64,000 nucleotides of DNA from Microbotryum silenes-acaulis. Lineage: Eukaryota; Basidiomycota; Microbotryomycetes; Microbotryales; Microbotryaceae. The stretch is from contig QPFY01000002.1 of assembly GCA_003665825.1 (NCBI GenBank), forward strand, positions 1,798,001 to 1,862,000, given 5' to 3'. Positions 1 through 16,700 of the stretch are shown here, piece after piece. Numbering within the stretch: the first letter of the stretch is position 1; the number at the start of each line of letters is the position of its first letter. The notes below the pieces were generated by a model. It was not told the origin of the DNA. It saw only the letters and a list, made by a program, of their open reading frames with translations, and ran no database searches. The position numbers and the translations under genes are program-made.

Positions 1-566
1 CACGTGCAGGCCGACTCAATTATCATTGAAGAGAGAGAAGAAGAAGAAATGCCCTCGAAAGATCGCGAAGGGACAAAAATGCCCTTCTCACAAGGACAAA
101 AATGCCCTCGGATTCTCGACATCTGTAATACTTGATGTATCAACCACAACCAAAAGGGTAGCTTCTTTTAATTTTTGTGATCAGCGCCGTATACTCAGAA
201 TCTCCAGAGATGCCGTGAGAAGTCAGTTATCACCGTCGCAAAGTCAGGGGCTTCATTGAGTCCAAGTCGAAAGCGAGCGATGAGTATAGACCGCAGTGAA
301 TTCCCATATGAAACAGACGAGCATGCCTTCAACTTGTAGTAACATTGTCTTTTTTAACACCTTATGCTCAGATATCTGCTCTTGCTGTCGCCGGTGTGTA
401 GCAGCGATTGGCAACCGTGGGTTTCATGCCACGATGGGCTGCAAAGGTGCAATTCTCATGTTGCTCGTCGGTATGACAATCGCCTTCGGCCGTGCTAATG
501 CAGCCGCCAACCGCGATGGGACCGAGGTCGAAGGATCATCCACTTTCCGTTACACCATCTAACTTG
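1..566. other. Left flank of the retrotransposon; no gene recognised
   Basis: No reading frame here resembles a known family. The longest ATG-initiated frame on the plus strand (296-562, 88 codons) has one hydrophobic stretch but no recognisable domain, and it ends five bases before the retrotransposon target site. It could be chance or the edge of a gene interrupted by the insertion. I cannot support a gene. Confidence 0.5.
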
Positions 567-571
567 GTGTC
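567..571. repeat. Target-site duplication, left copy
   Basis: GTGTC lies immediately left of the left LTR, and the same five bases lie immediately right of the right LTR (5596-5600). A 5-bp duplication is the usual footprint of Ty1/copia integrase, so it fixes both ends of the element. Confidence 0.9.
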
Positions 572-5315
<4,744 letters not shown>

Positions 5316-5368
5316 CTTGGATACGCGCTGCGTCTTTTCTGCGTGCGGATCTGTGCCTTGCGGCAATA

Positions 5369-5380
5369 CAGACGCTACCA
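5369..5380 (-). other. Primer-binding site, initiator tRNA-Met type
   Basis: Immediately after the 5' LTR the element strand reads TGGTAGCGTCTG. The first eight bases equal the start of the yeast Ty1 primer-binding site, which pairs with the 3' end of initiator tRNA-Met. The direct junction with the LTR supports the LTR boundary at 5381. Confidence 0.8.
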
Positions 5381-5595
5381 AATAAGAGACTGACGAGCGT
5401 GTAATCCAACCGTCAGTTAATTGCAACGAAAGTGGCTGTGAAGCTAAACATGCGTACCTGACGAGCGTGTAATCCAACCGTGGAGAGAAGACAACGGTTG
5501 GTGCGCATCGCCAGGCTTCACTAAACAGACGAGCGCTTCTAAACAGATTACCAATGAACGCGCCATTCCTAACCCTCATTCCCAACACACCAACT
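5381..5595 (-). repeat. 5' LTR of the copia element (right copy)
   Basis: This is the 215-bp partner of the LTR at 572-786, identical except at 5531. It should carry the element's promoter. It contains the same internal 24-bp direct repeat. It is flanked on the right by the GTGTC target duplication. Confidence 0.95.
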
Positions 5596-5600
5596 GTGTC
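5596..5600. repeat. Target-site duplication, right copy
   Basis: GTGTC directly follows the right LTR and matches 567-571. Confidence 0.9.
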
Positions 5601-6632
5601 AGCTTCTGATTTACGTATGCGTTCTGGGCAGGGGAAGAAGCTAGGAGTCTACCTAGCGAAGGGCCTTTGGCCACTAGATCCTGTTTGAAACAACAAGCTT
5701 ACCCTCCCATTCTCGTTCCGCATCAGGAGCTTGACTATTATCTGAATCGTATTACTTGATACAAAAAAAAAGAGCATGCCGTATGGGTACCCGCGTTTGG
5801 AAGTCCCCAGTCAAGTTCTCTGCGGAGTTCGGACAACTTGCTTGCTCCGAGCGGCCGATATTGCTCGTCGGTCCGACGGAGCACGACACTGTCCCGCACG
5901 CTGCCAAGAGACATGAACACTGTTAGATCTAACGACAAAGGGTTAAAGCGTCAGGTCTTGAGTTGACACTTGAGGAATACACTACTCTGCAGGCTACATG
6001 AGCGCGAGCGCGCGCGGGCTTTCTCTTAGCTTCCTTCTGATTCGAGCGTTCTAACGTATTAAACTACTTCGAATCAGGTCAGTAAAATCCACGGTGTCAT
6101 TGCATTAGTTAACTGAGCGTTCTAACGTATTTAACTACCTCGAATCAGACGCCGAGATTCTAGATCAGGGATGATAGCATGATGTCTAGCTCGTGCCGCC
6201 GGGATCCCCGGGAGCCTTGACTGAAGATCGCCCAGCTATTAAGATCGTCGGGAGAGTCGAGTGGACTATGGCCAAAAGCACTGATTAGTTGTAGCGATTA
6301 CGTAATAATGGCGCCCGTGCGCGCCGAGGCGCCTTCTGGCAGGCTGGGGTGCGCTGCGCAGCTCGGCCGATGGCAAAGTGATTTTGGGTCCTTTGGAGTC
6401 TGTCAGTGAGGACTGTAAAGTGACCCGCCTGTAATTTACCTCGCCTATTCGTCCGGAGGCCGCATCAAGTAACACCGCGACGTCAGCAGCCCTGGATTCT
6501 AGTCTTGGACATCCCACCTATCAAGGGTCACATCCACATTCCCCTGCCTTTTCGTCCATTGCCCTCGACGAGCTCGACCGCCCATCCACCACAATAGCGG
6601 CGACCGATCGATTGCACGGTCGCGGTCACCTG
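5601..6632. other. Intergenic region, no gene seen
   Basis: There is no supported coding region between the retrotransposon and the transcription-factor start codon. It holds a short direct repeat (6044-6077 and 6115-6148) and presumably the promoter and 5' leader of the gene starting at 6633. Confidence 0.6.
6037..6148. repeat. 34-bp direct repeat, first copy inside an inverted repeat
   Basis: Positions 6044-6077 and 6115-6148 match at 32 of 34 bases by eye. The first copy lies in a perfect 9-bp inverted repeat (CTGATTCGA at 6037-6045, TCGAATCAG at 6069-6077). It could be a remnant of a small inverted-repeat element or a duplicated regulatory motif. Confidence 0.6.
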
Positions 6633-9375
6633 ATGCAGCACGACCAGACTCACCACGAGCCGATGGTCAGGCCAGGTCCCGAGGGCTCGAATACAAGGCC
6701 CCAAGCTGCACCCAACTCGACGGCACTGTCAGCTTCGTCATCTTACAGCTCCTCCATTTCGCCAATTTCTCAACATTCCGTTCCAACAGCGGTGCATGCG
6801 GCGCCCCGGCCCAGCTCAAAGCCCGGCGCGGACGCCGCCCAGGAAACCCCGAAGGCTGAGAAGGTGCGCGGGTGCCCTAGTCCCTCAAGCCGTGGCCATG
6901 GGAATACAGGCTCCTGTACACGAGACTGACCCCACTCTGCTGCTTCTCCCGGAGCTGTAGAGCTGTCGCGGCTGTCGGTGAGTGATTCCCTCTCAATCAA
7001 TTTGAGCGCACGCGCACGGCTGCGAGCTATCGCTGATCGGCGTTAATCCCGACTTTCGCAAAGCCAACGCAAAGTCAAGGTGAGTGTATTGCCAGGACAT
7101 CTGCCGTTTCATTACTCCTTTTCAATATGGAACGGAGCCTTAGGACGGCGGGATCGTAGCGTTTGTTCCTACGGATGTCTGCGCTGGCCCGCCCTGCAAA
7201 ATCTAACCCCGGCATTGCACGCGAACGACAGTGTGACCGACAGTGGCCCAAATGCGGGAGATGTACAGGTAATCGATAGCTGCTGTTCACGCTTGCTGTA
7301 AGATGCCTGTGCGCGGCTGACAGCTCACGGGGCACAAATTTACCGCACAGAGCGAGCCCTCGATTGTCAATTCAGCAACCTCGTTCCGGGTGAGGAGTAG
7401 GCCAGGCACGGACAATGGACGAGGCGGAAGGCCAACTCATGCCACAGTTCTACGGTTTCATTTGTTTGTTACAGCGAACTTCGCACGAACGATCGACCAT
7501 GATGCCCTGGTGACCCAACTCGAAAAGCGGATTCGTGAGCCACATAAGGCCCCCCGGCGTTTTCGTACACCACCGATCAATCCCTGACTACCTAACACCG
7601 CGCAGAATCCCTCGAGTCCGAGTTGGTGGCGCAGAGTTTCTTTCTCCCTGCGGCAGCCGATCTGTGTTCCAGCATCTCCACAACATTCGCTGCCGGTGCC
7701 GCATCCCCTGAGGTTGCATTGCGCTTTCTCTCGCAAAGAGAAGAGGACGAGGAGCGACTCGCCAAGCTCAAGTGCAAGAGCGGTACCGCGTTCGACGATC
7801 ACTCGGACCTGGACAACGGCCCTACTCCGGGCTCGCTCAGCCTCGAAGTGCGACTAGCGAAGCCAGCTCTGCAGCGATCTTTCGCACTGCATCTCCTCGA
7901 TGCCTTTTTCGACTCTTGTTGTTCGAATCTGCCCATTTTTCGACCATTCTTGATTCGAAAATCGCATCTGTACCGCCAGATTGACGACCTCGACCCCCCT
8001 TCGCGAGTGGCGGTCGCTACGTTCTGTGCCCTTGGGGTCAGAGCAACACCGCATTCAGGTCTGCTCGGTATTCCTGAAGTGGATCCCTCCGACTCTCGCG
8101 CCATGATCGTTTCTGGAGTGCGACGCGAGCAGACGTACAAGGCGCTGCATGCCGAAGCGATGGAACTTTCGGATCGACTCGAGATCGCACACGATCCGAG
8201 CCAGCCAGCCCTCGAGGCGTTGATGGTGCAGATGCAGGCGCTGATGTGGCAAGAACTGATTCCGCGGCGATCGAGGAGCATGGTGCGCAGCGCGCTCGGC
8301 ATGTTCAAGGATCTCGGAGAGCAACGGGCCGCGCTGGTCAAGAGCATAGGTTTACCTCTGCTCGCTGGGGATGCGATTACTTCGGCTTACAGTCGACGCG
8401 CGTGTCTTGTGACCGAGGCGGACCTCAGCGAGTACTTTTCGGGCTTGGTCCTCCCCGATCTCGAATACGACCAGCTGCAGTCGATGATCGCCGTCCACCT
8501 GCGTCCTGGAGAAGAGCCCAATCATATGCAGCTTTCGAGCGCCAGCATGGTAATCTGGAGATGGCTAATTGCGTGTCAACGCGAGTTCAATCGAATTGCT
8601 TCTCGTAAGTCACGCATGAGTGGCCCATCCCTTTTGCGCCGAGGGTTCACACTGACGTACGACCCCTTCATTATCGTCATCAGTGCGTACCGTTCACTAC
8701 TCGATGATCACTTCCGAGATCATGATGCTCTGGACGGCATTGGATCAAATCCACTCGGCCATCCAGGATTTCCAGAGTTTATTAATGGGGCTCCGCGGCC
8801 TGCCTCCCGGCTGCGAGGCCGATGGGTGCTCTTCGATGCACCTACGCTACGTGACTCGACTCGACCGCGAAGTCGACGACCTGACGTGGCTCATCCACTC
8901 GCTCGTTTCGGAGCGAATTCAAGGCCACCACGGATCACACGACGACCTCTCCGTCGAGTGGCTTCTCGAGAGCGAGCGCCGCGTGCGGAGAGGCCTCAAG
9001 CTCGCTGCGTTCTACTTTGAGCTCTATTCGATCTCGGTCAGCCCGAACCAAACGTGGTACCTGTGCTGGCAGCTTGAGTTGATGCCACGATGGACGTCGA
9101 TCGCCGTGCAACGCTATGGCGAGGAAGGCGGTCCGATCACGCCGGACGACGAGCTGACGGAGACCGAGCTAGACTGGATCGAAAAGGGGTTGCGCGTCGC
9201 GGCTTACTACCACCCCGTCGCGGAGCGGCGGCTGGTCGAAATGCAGTCGATTCGGAGACCGCCGAGACGGGATAGCGCACCGTCAAGGGCGACACAAGAC
9301 CGGCCCGATCTGCTACTAGAGGAAGCAATGAGGAGGACTATCATGTCGACGACGATGCCTTTTCCAACTAGTTGA
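6633..9375 (+). CDS. Zn2Cys6 fungal transcription factor
   Basis: A nuclear DNA-binding regulator of the Gal4-type binuclear zinc cluster family; its targets are unknown. Proposed exons: 6633-6863, 6961-6977, 7064-7079, 7232-7268, 7351-7389, 7606-8604 and 8684-9375 (676 aa). All junctions keep frame, and together they assemble the cluster, with cysteines at residues 79, 82, 89, 96, 99 and 106 (SCRGCRQRKVKC, then CDRQWPKCGRC, then a final Cys). No single exon contains the motif. Residues 1-77 are Ser/Pro/His-rich and end in basic residues. The long sixth exon carries an alpha-helical region like the middle homology region of these regulators. The start is the first ATG in frame with the cluster; a further upstream exon cannot be excluded. 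Confidence 0.85.
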
Positions 9376-9913
9376 TGACGACGGGGGAGCCTTTGGCACC
9401 GAAGGCTTGACTCGCAGACCCGGCGGTGGTGGGTGGTCTTAGATGCTTGAGAGGGTTAGATGCTCGGCGAGAGGGTTCGTATCGGTGTGGATCAGTGCTC
9501 CCTTTGTTGGTTTTTTGTGTTGTTGTGATCATGGGCGCGCTATGTGTATTGGGAGTATTTATTTTCGGTGCCTGTCACCGCCCAGCACGTTGTCCCAAGG
9601 ACCAGTCGTCCTTACCTGCCGTCCTTACGCCGAATGTGCATGGCGGCGTGAATGTGTGGTTCCGATGCGGCCCGGCGCGGCAACGAACTTTACCCGGAAG
9701 GAGGGTTCGGCTCTTTCGGTATCACGATTGGGCTGGTTGGCTCAGCGCGCATCCATCTCGTTTGGCACTCGTTTCACCCACACTCCCCTACACACCCAAA
9801 CAAGAAGCCGAAAAGTATGCCGCGGTCGATGGTGATTTTTCAAGCAAAAAAAGAGAACTGACCAACCCTGCCACCCGTCGCCCACAGTGTCTGTGACCGT
9901 GCAACCCAAGGCG
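9376..9913. other. Intergenic, 3' and 5' untranslated regions
   Basis: This lies between the transcription-factor stop and the Mpv17-family start. Overlapping short open frames near 9426-9896 have no recognisable domain, and the codon pattern does not match the neighbours. It probably holds the terminator of the first gene and the promoter of the second. Confidence 0.6.
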
Positions 9914-11056
9914 ATGCACCCGCTGCTCGCTTGCAAGTTCAAATCCCCCTGATGCGGCTCGGCGTACTTCAGTGAGGCTGACGCTCTGACGTTGCCTTGG
10001 CAATTATTTATCCAACAGCGTACCTGCAATCGCTGGCGACACGTCCCGTGTTGACCAAGTCGTCCACCTCGGCCGTGCTCTCGTCAGTCTCCCTTCTCCA
10101 GTGCCTGCCCCACCCCACTCTGTCGATGCTGAGCCGCGTACCCCGCACGAGACGACGCGACGGGTTCACGCAAGGTCCCAGGCATCCGACAGGCAAATGA
10201 TCTACCCATCTACCGATCTGACCCCATGATTCTGTTTTCCTGTTACCAGCTTCGTCTCCGAGATCATCGCCGGTCATGCGTCCGGTGCCTTGCCCGCTCC
10301 TCTCGCCAAGCACGAGCGCACCGGTGTCTTGCCGATTGACCTGCTCAAGCAGAACAAGAAGGCGCTCAAGCTCGCTGCATATGGTATGTACAGCGACACT
10401 CTTGACCGCGCACTACATCTTCGTGTTTCCGAGCTTCTCAAACTGACGATCACCCGTTCCCCTCGTGCAGGCTTCTTCATCTCGGCGCCGCTCGGCCACA
10501 CCTTGATGAACATCCTGCAAAAGGCGTTCGCGGGCAAGACCTCGGGTCGAGCCAAGTTGGGCATGATCTTTTGCTCCAATCTCTTCATCTCGCCGATCCA
10601 GCAATCCGTCTACGTGCGTTTTCCTCTTCGCTCGTCGTTTTGAACAAGTTGAGGATGTTCGGGAAAGCTTATCTGCGATTCGTCCTTGTGCGCTGCTAGA
10701 TCGCCGCGATGGCCTACATCAACGGCGTCGAGTCGATCGAAGGTATCATCAAGGCATGGAAGATGAGCATCATGCCGATCCTTCGTCTCACTTGGGTCAT
10801 CTCCACCCTATCGTAAGCCACAACAGCCTCGAAAGGTTCAAACCCAGCTCTAAACTCGGTTCCCCTCCCCTCCCTCTGTCTCTTTTTCCATAGGTTGATG
10901 ATCGCGCAACGCTTTTTGGACCCTTCGACCTGGGTCCCCTTCTTCACTTTGGTCGGCGCCACCGCGGGCACCTTCGTCAACACGCAGCAGAAGAAAAAGG
11001 CTTTGGCCGCGAGGGCCAAAGCCGCGGCTAAGCGTGATGCCGAGAAGAAGGACTAG
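9914..11056 (+). CDS. Mpv17/PMP22-family membrane protein
   Basis: A small multi-spanning protein of the peroxisomal or mitochondrial inner-membrane Mpv17/PMP22 family, thought to form or regulate a channel. Exons: 9914-9932, 10019-10082, 10250-10383, 10471-10613, 10700-10812 and 10894-11056 (211 aa, the family's normal length). The N-terminus reads MHPLLASYLQSLATRPVLTK, a typical Mpv17 start. Later segments (FFISAPLGHTLMN, SPIQQSVY, ISTLS-LMIAQRFLDP, and WVPFFTLVGATAGTFVN) form the hydrophobic helices. The C-terminus is Lys/Ala-rich. The first intron (9933-10018) begins GCAAGT rather than GT. I accept it because it is the only junction that supplies an ATG and the conserved N-terminus. It is convergent with MMM1. 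Confidence 0.88.
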
Positions 11057-11355
11057 GGAGGGAAACCTGCTATTTCTGGATTTGGATCTTGTTGATGGGA
11101 AGGGCGCGCAGTGGATGATTTGTTTTGTGTGTATCACAGATTCCCGATAATGAATTTTATGAGGGGACGATCTTTTGGAATGCGTTTCTACGAGGGTTCA
11201 CCTCCGCCGCACCACACCGACTTGTGCGTGTAAGTGTTCGTCTTACGAAGCTTTCGATAATAAAATCCCAACAGTATGTTGATATGCTTTTGCGAGAGAG
11301 AGAGATTGGGAGTGGTGGGTGGTCAATCTCGGGGAGGAGGAAGAAAACAACCGCA

Positions 11356-13247
11356 CTATCTCCGTTCCAAGACCGAGGTTGCCGTATTCCGATTCCGACT
11401 ACTGCCTACGAACAACGCCGAAGCCGTTGAAGGATGGCCCCTCTGTCGTATTCCGTCCGTATTGAACGAGCCGAAATACCCCGGAAGGGATTCAGTCGGA
11501 CTTGGACTAGGTAATGTTGATCCTGATCCAGATGCTGCGCCTCGACTGGAAGCTCCCAAAGGTAGGCCAGCAGAAGGATGGAGGTTGTTCCGTCTGGTCG
11601 GGGAAGTCGTGTCGCCTAGTGTGGTAGCAGTCGTCGTCGCTTTCTTCTTCGTAGGCGAGTTGTTCGCCGTCGATAATCTGGACGTCTTTCGATCTAGACG
11701 GGGGTGGAGGAGTACCGAAGGGCCTTTCGGGTTCTCCAGATCGACGACTGGGGCCCCGGGGAAAGAAGGGCGTTTGAATGGGGATCGGTCGGTTTTGAAT
11801 AAGGGCACATCGTCGTCTTGTTCGTCTAGGGATAGGTCCTCTTGGTCCGAGAGGAAAGGATTCAACGTGGAAATATTCGAAGGGAAATCGTCGAATCCAT
11901 TCTCGAGGTCATTCTCCCCCAAGGCGGAGGAAGAAGACGATGTCGAAGCGTTGGCCACGTCGTCCGCTGAAGGTGGTGCGATGGGAGCGGGTAAAGCGAT
12001 CGAGACCCTTCCTGGCCAAACGACCTTTTCGACGATGAAGGATCGCAGTCGTTCCCGGATCAATTGCTCGATCTTGGGCACATCGTGTAGTTTGGCTCGT
12101 GCACCTAGTAATGAGGTCGTGGAGAGGTGGAGTTCAAAGTCGGGGTGGAGGGAGAGGTGGAGACTGGGATTGGGGTGGTTCGAGGTAGGGGAGCGGAGTT
12201 CGACGGACAAGGTGCCCGAGAAGCGCTCGAGGGTCAGGCCGAGCGAGACCGGGAGGACGGCGAAACTGGGGCGCGGGAAATTGAAGACGACCGAAGTCGA
12301 GATGGATAAGGATACTTGGTCGACGTAATCGATGTCAAACTCAACCCGCTGGAGAAGAGAGAGTAAGGGGACTTTCCCCATGTCAGTCAAGGCACATAGA
12401 TCACAGAGCGCTGTGCGAACCACACTCACCACGGCTCCTCCTTCGGCTCCAGATGGCCTGACTCTCGCATCGCCAAGAAAGGGGTAAGCCTGGCCGACGT
12501 GCACGTCATCGACGCTGATGTAATCGACCGAAACGAGGCCTTTCTCAGCCGGGTTGGACGAGCTGCGATTAAGGATGCTCTCAAAGAGCCCCTTGGGGCC
12601 TTGAGGCGATGAGGAGGCGATGAGGCCTCGGTAGGCGGAGAGAGTCTGGCCGAGGAGCACGTTGAGCCAGTCGAGGGTTTCGGGTGCGTGGGAGGGGAGG
12701 TCGTAGGCCAAGGAGGAGAGGATCTGGGACGTCGAGGCCGAGGCCAAAGCGGATGAGGACGGGGTCGATGACGTCGCCGAGGTCGCTGTTCGCCGCTTTG
12801 GGAGGGTGTCGCGTAAGAGAGGGGTGGATTGGGTCAACATGTGGACACGAAGAACAAGGCAGTGCCCTTGTAACCTACTTTGGATCTAGTCGTGGTCGAG
12901 CGTGGAGCGGTTGAGGGTGGTCGGTGCTCGAATACGACGTATTTGAGAAAGAGTGCGACGAGGAGCAGACTGTGGAGAGAACCCCGGGTGTGAGCGATGC
13001 TGCTCCCGAACTCGGAGTGGGACGCTGCTTACATTGAGAATTGACCGAGGAGGAAGCCTTGGGTGAAGGACCATCGGGGTATCGGCGGGCAGTTGCAGTC
13101 GATGGCACGCGAGGCCGCTGAGGGGGCTGAGGGGGCTGAGGGGGCTGCGACGGCGCTTGCGGAGAGTAGGGCCGGATCGCCGCCGATGGAGCCACTTGCA
13201 CTGCCACTTGGCATCGAGGATGCAGCAGAAGAGATTGTATCTGCCAT
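11356..13247 (-). CDS. MMM1: MMM1, ER subunit of the ERMES complex
   Basis: MMM1 is the ER-anchored subunit of the ER-mitochondria encounter structure and carries a lipid-transferring SMP domain. Exons on the minus strand: 13033-13247, 12879-12969, 12430-12795 and 11356-12348 (554 aa). The N-terminus has a short low-complexity luminal segment, including a 9-bp tandem repeat coding APS units near 13115-13147, followed by the family signature WSFTQGFLLGQFS and a membrane helix split by intron 1. The SMP domain is clear: ETLDWLNVLLGQTLSAYRG, VEFDIDYVDQVSLSIST, FAVLPVSLGLTLERFSGTLS, and SLLGARAKLHDVPKIEQLI. The C-terminal quarter is a long Ser/Pro-rich tail, longer than in yeast. It shares a divergent promoter with UBA1. 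Confidence 0.92.
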
Positions 13248-13766
13248 GGTGTGGTGGGCCAGGACGGACTCTCTAGCGAGTCATGGCGCGGATCGCACTC
13301 GGAGAGAGGTGGAGACAAGGTGGAGACGAGGTGGAAATTCGCAGAGGTCGGATCCCGTGCAGCGCGTGTGTGTGAACGCGATGAGGACTGTGAAGGTGCG
13401 AGTTGCGATTAGCTACTTTCGGCTGGAAGGACCAGGATGGCGATGATGCTGACGTACTGCGGCTCTGTTGCGAGTTGCGAGTGAGCGCAGATTCAGTTCG
13501 CTCTGTTGCTGGGCCGAGCACTGCGCGCCGTGCACTGACGACTGAACGTTACTGGACCTGCTGCCGCGTGCTGCGCCGTGAGCCGTCCGCCAGCTTTTGC
13601 TATTTAGTGCCAGCTTGCAGCCAAGGTGCAGCCAAGCGCGCGCCAACTTGGGGGAGCGTTCGCTGACAGCTGCTGACATTCGAGTCGGGCTGCTGCTTGG
13701 GTCGCTTCCTTCCTTTCCCTGTCCTTTCCCTTTCCTTCCCACACCCCACCCCACCAGCAACGCAAC
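13248..13766. promoter_or_regulatory. Divergent promoter region, MMM1 / UBA1
   Basis: These 519 bp separate two start codons pointing apart. A long pyrimidine-rich stretch (about 13700-13755) lies just upstream of the UBA1 ATG, the kind of tract common near fungal transcription starts. No specific binding site is claimed. Confidence 0.6.
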
Positions 13767-16700
13767 ATGGAGGTCGATCAAGTCATCGGTGGTGTCGCCG
13801 CGCCCAATCTCGATGAATCGCTCTACTCTCGCCAGCTGTGAGTGGTGCAACTGCTCGACCCCCCCGGGCGCTGACCTCATCAACCGCCTCGGCCACCGAG
13901 CGACGTCGACACGAACGACAGTCCGTTGCGCATCGTACCGAGCATCAATCAGATTGCACGAGGCTCGGCCATACGTGGCGACTCTGCCAAGGCTAAGGCT
14001 AAGGCTAGGGCTCGGGCTCGGGCCCCGTCGCGTCACCCACCACCTTCACACGACAGCCACCACCTGCGGCCCACACCCCCTGTTCGCTGAATGCATCAAA
14101 CTGACCATGGTCACTCCTTGCCCTTCACAGCTACGTTCTGGGACATGAAGGTAAGGCGTGGCTCTAGATCGATATCACTTGGCTGCGCATCAGCTCCACG
14201 CTGACCTTCACCCCCCCCCACACCGCCACCCTTGCCCCCCGCTCCCCTCTCGCCACAGCCATGAAACGCATGGCCGCATCCGACGTGCTCATCATCGGAC
14301 TTGACGGACTCGGTGTCGAAATCGCCAAGAACGTATGCCTAGCCGGGGTCAAGTCCGTCACCCTCTCGGATCCGACCCCGGCCTCGGTGCCCGATCTAGG
14401 CACCCAGTTCTTCCTCCGACACCAAGACGTCGGCAAACGTCGCGACGAGGCCACACGACCCCGCCTCGCCGAACTCAACGCCTACACGCCCGTATCCGTG
14501 CTCGAGCAGCTCGACGAGGAACAGCTCAAGCGCTTCACCGTCATCGTGCTCGTCAACGCCACCACCGACGAGCAGCTCAAGCTCGACGACTTTGCCCACG
14601 CCAACGGCATAAAGTTCATCGCCGCCGAGTCGTATGGTCTCTTTGCCTCGGCTTTCTGCGACTTTGGCAAGCAGTTCCCCGTCATTGACCAGACCGGCGA
14701 GACACCGCTGTCCGGCATGGTTGTCGAGATCGAGGAGGCCGAGGACGCGCTCGTCACTTGCCTCGACGAGACACGGCACGGCCTCGAGGATGGCGACTAT
14801 GTGCGCTTCTCCGAGGTCGAAGGTCTCGACATCAACTCGGAAGGCGTCGACGGCGCGCGCAAGGTGGCCGTCAAGGGCCCCTACACCTTCACGATCGGCG
14901 ACACCCGAGGCCTGGGCCAATACAAGAAGGGCGGTTGGTTCCACCAGGTGAAAATGCCCAAGCTGCTCGATTTCAAGCCCCTGCGCGAGTCCATCGCCGC
15001 GCCCGAATACCTCATCTCGGACTTTGCCAAGTGGGACCGACCCGCGACGCTCCACATCGGCTTCCAGACGCTTTCGGCCTTCAAAGCCGCTCACGGTCGT
15101 TTACCCGCACCCCGCGACGACTCGGACGCCCAAATCTTCCTCCAGTTGTCCAAGGATGTCGCGAGCAAGGCCGGGTTCACCGATGATGTCGACGACAAGG
15201 TCCTTACCGAGCTCTCGTACCAGGCCACAGGTAGCTTGGCCCCGATCAACGCCGTGATGGGTGGGTTCGTCGCTCAAGAAGTCTTGAAGGCTTGCTCGGG
15301 CAAATTCGGACCCTTGTTCCAACACCTCTACTTTGACGCACTCGAGGCCTTACCCGACACGAAGCCGACGAAGGAGGACTGTGCGCCTTCGAACCCGCCT
15401 TCGAGGTACGATGGACAGATCGCCGTCTTTGGCCGAGCGTTCCAGGCCAAGATCGAGAACCAGCGCCAATTCCTCGTCGGTGCGGGTGCGATTGGATGCG
15501 AGATGCTCAAAAACTGGGCCATGATGGGTCTCGCGACAGGTGAAAAGGGCAGGATCTACGTCACCGACTTGGACACGATCGAGAAGAGCAACTTGAACCG
15601 ACAGTTCTTGTTCCGACCGCGCGACGTCGGCTCGTTCAAATCCGAGGCCGGACGACGAGCCGTGACCGAGATGAACCCAAGCCTCAACGACAAGATCGAG
15701 GTGTTCAAGCTCGCCGTCGGTGGAGAGACCGAAGGAACGTTCGGCGACGATTTCTTCGATGGCATCGACGTGGTGACGAACGCGCTCGACAACGTCGCCG
15801 CTCGTCAGTACATGGATCAGCGCTGCGTCTTTTACGAGAAGCCTCTACTCGAATCGGGCACGCTCGGCACCAAGGCGAACGTGCAGGTCGTGTTACCGCA
15901 TGTGACCGAGTCGTACTCGTCGTCGCAGGACCCGCCCGAAAAGAGTCACCCGAGTTGCACGATCAAGAACTTCCCCAACCAGATCGAGCACACGATCGCA
16001 TGGGCCAAGGAACGCTTCGAGGGCCTGTTCGAGAAGCCGGCCGAGGTCGTTAACTCGTACCTCAGCCAAGCCAACTTCGTCGAGGCGGCCAAGGCCTCGG
16101 GCGAGACGGGTCAACTGCTCAAGATCCGAAGCTACCTTGTCGACAACAAGCCGCTTGGGTTCGCAGAGTGCATCGTGTGGGCGAGGCAGCAGTTCGAGAC
16201 CGAGTACAACAACGAGATTCGACAGCTTCTGCACTCGCTGCCAAAAGACTTGGTTCGTCCTCTTCTTGTGGCCCGCTGTCGGTCTCGCTCTCAGCTGATG
16301 ATCATGATTGTCACCACGCTCCCCAGTTGACGAAGGAAGGCGCACCCTTTTGGTCCGGACCGAAACGAGCCCCCGAGCCTTTGACCTTTGACCCGCGTGA
16401 CCCGGCCCACATGGACTTCATCGTTTCTGCAGCGAATCTGCACGCCTTCAACTACGGCCTCAAGGGAGAGACCGACCGCGAGATGTTTATGCGCACGCTC
16501 GATGAGGTCGTTCTGCCCGAGTTCATCCCCAAGTCGGGCGTCCAGGTCCAGATCAAAGACGACGAGCCCGTCAACAATGCCGCTGGTGCCCCTTCGTCGG
16601 ACGACGATGATCTCGCTACGATCGTTGATGCGCTGCCGAAGCCCGCCACCCTCGCTGGGTACCGCATGCGACCCGCCGAATTCGAGAAGGACGACGACAC

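Noticed and set aside
296..562. An 88-codon frame ending just before the retrotransposon
   Set aside because: No homologous pattern, no clear start context and no splice signals. It may be chance.
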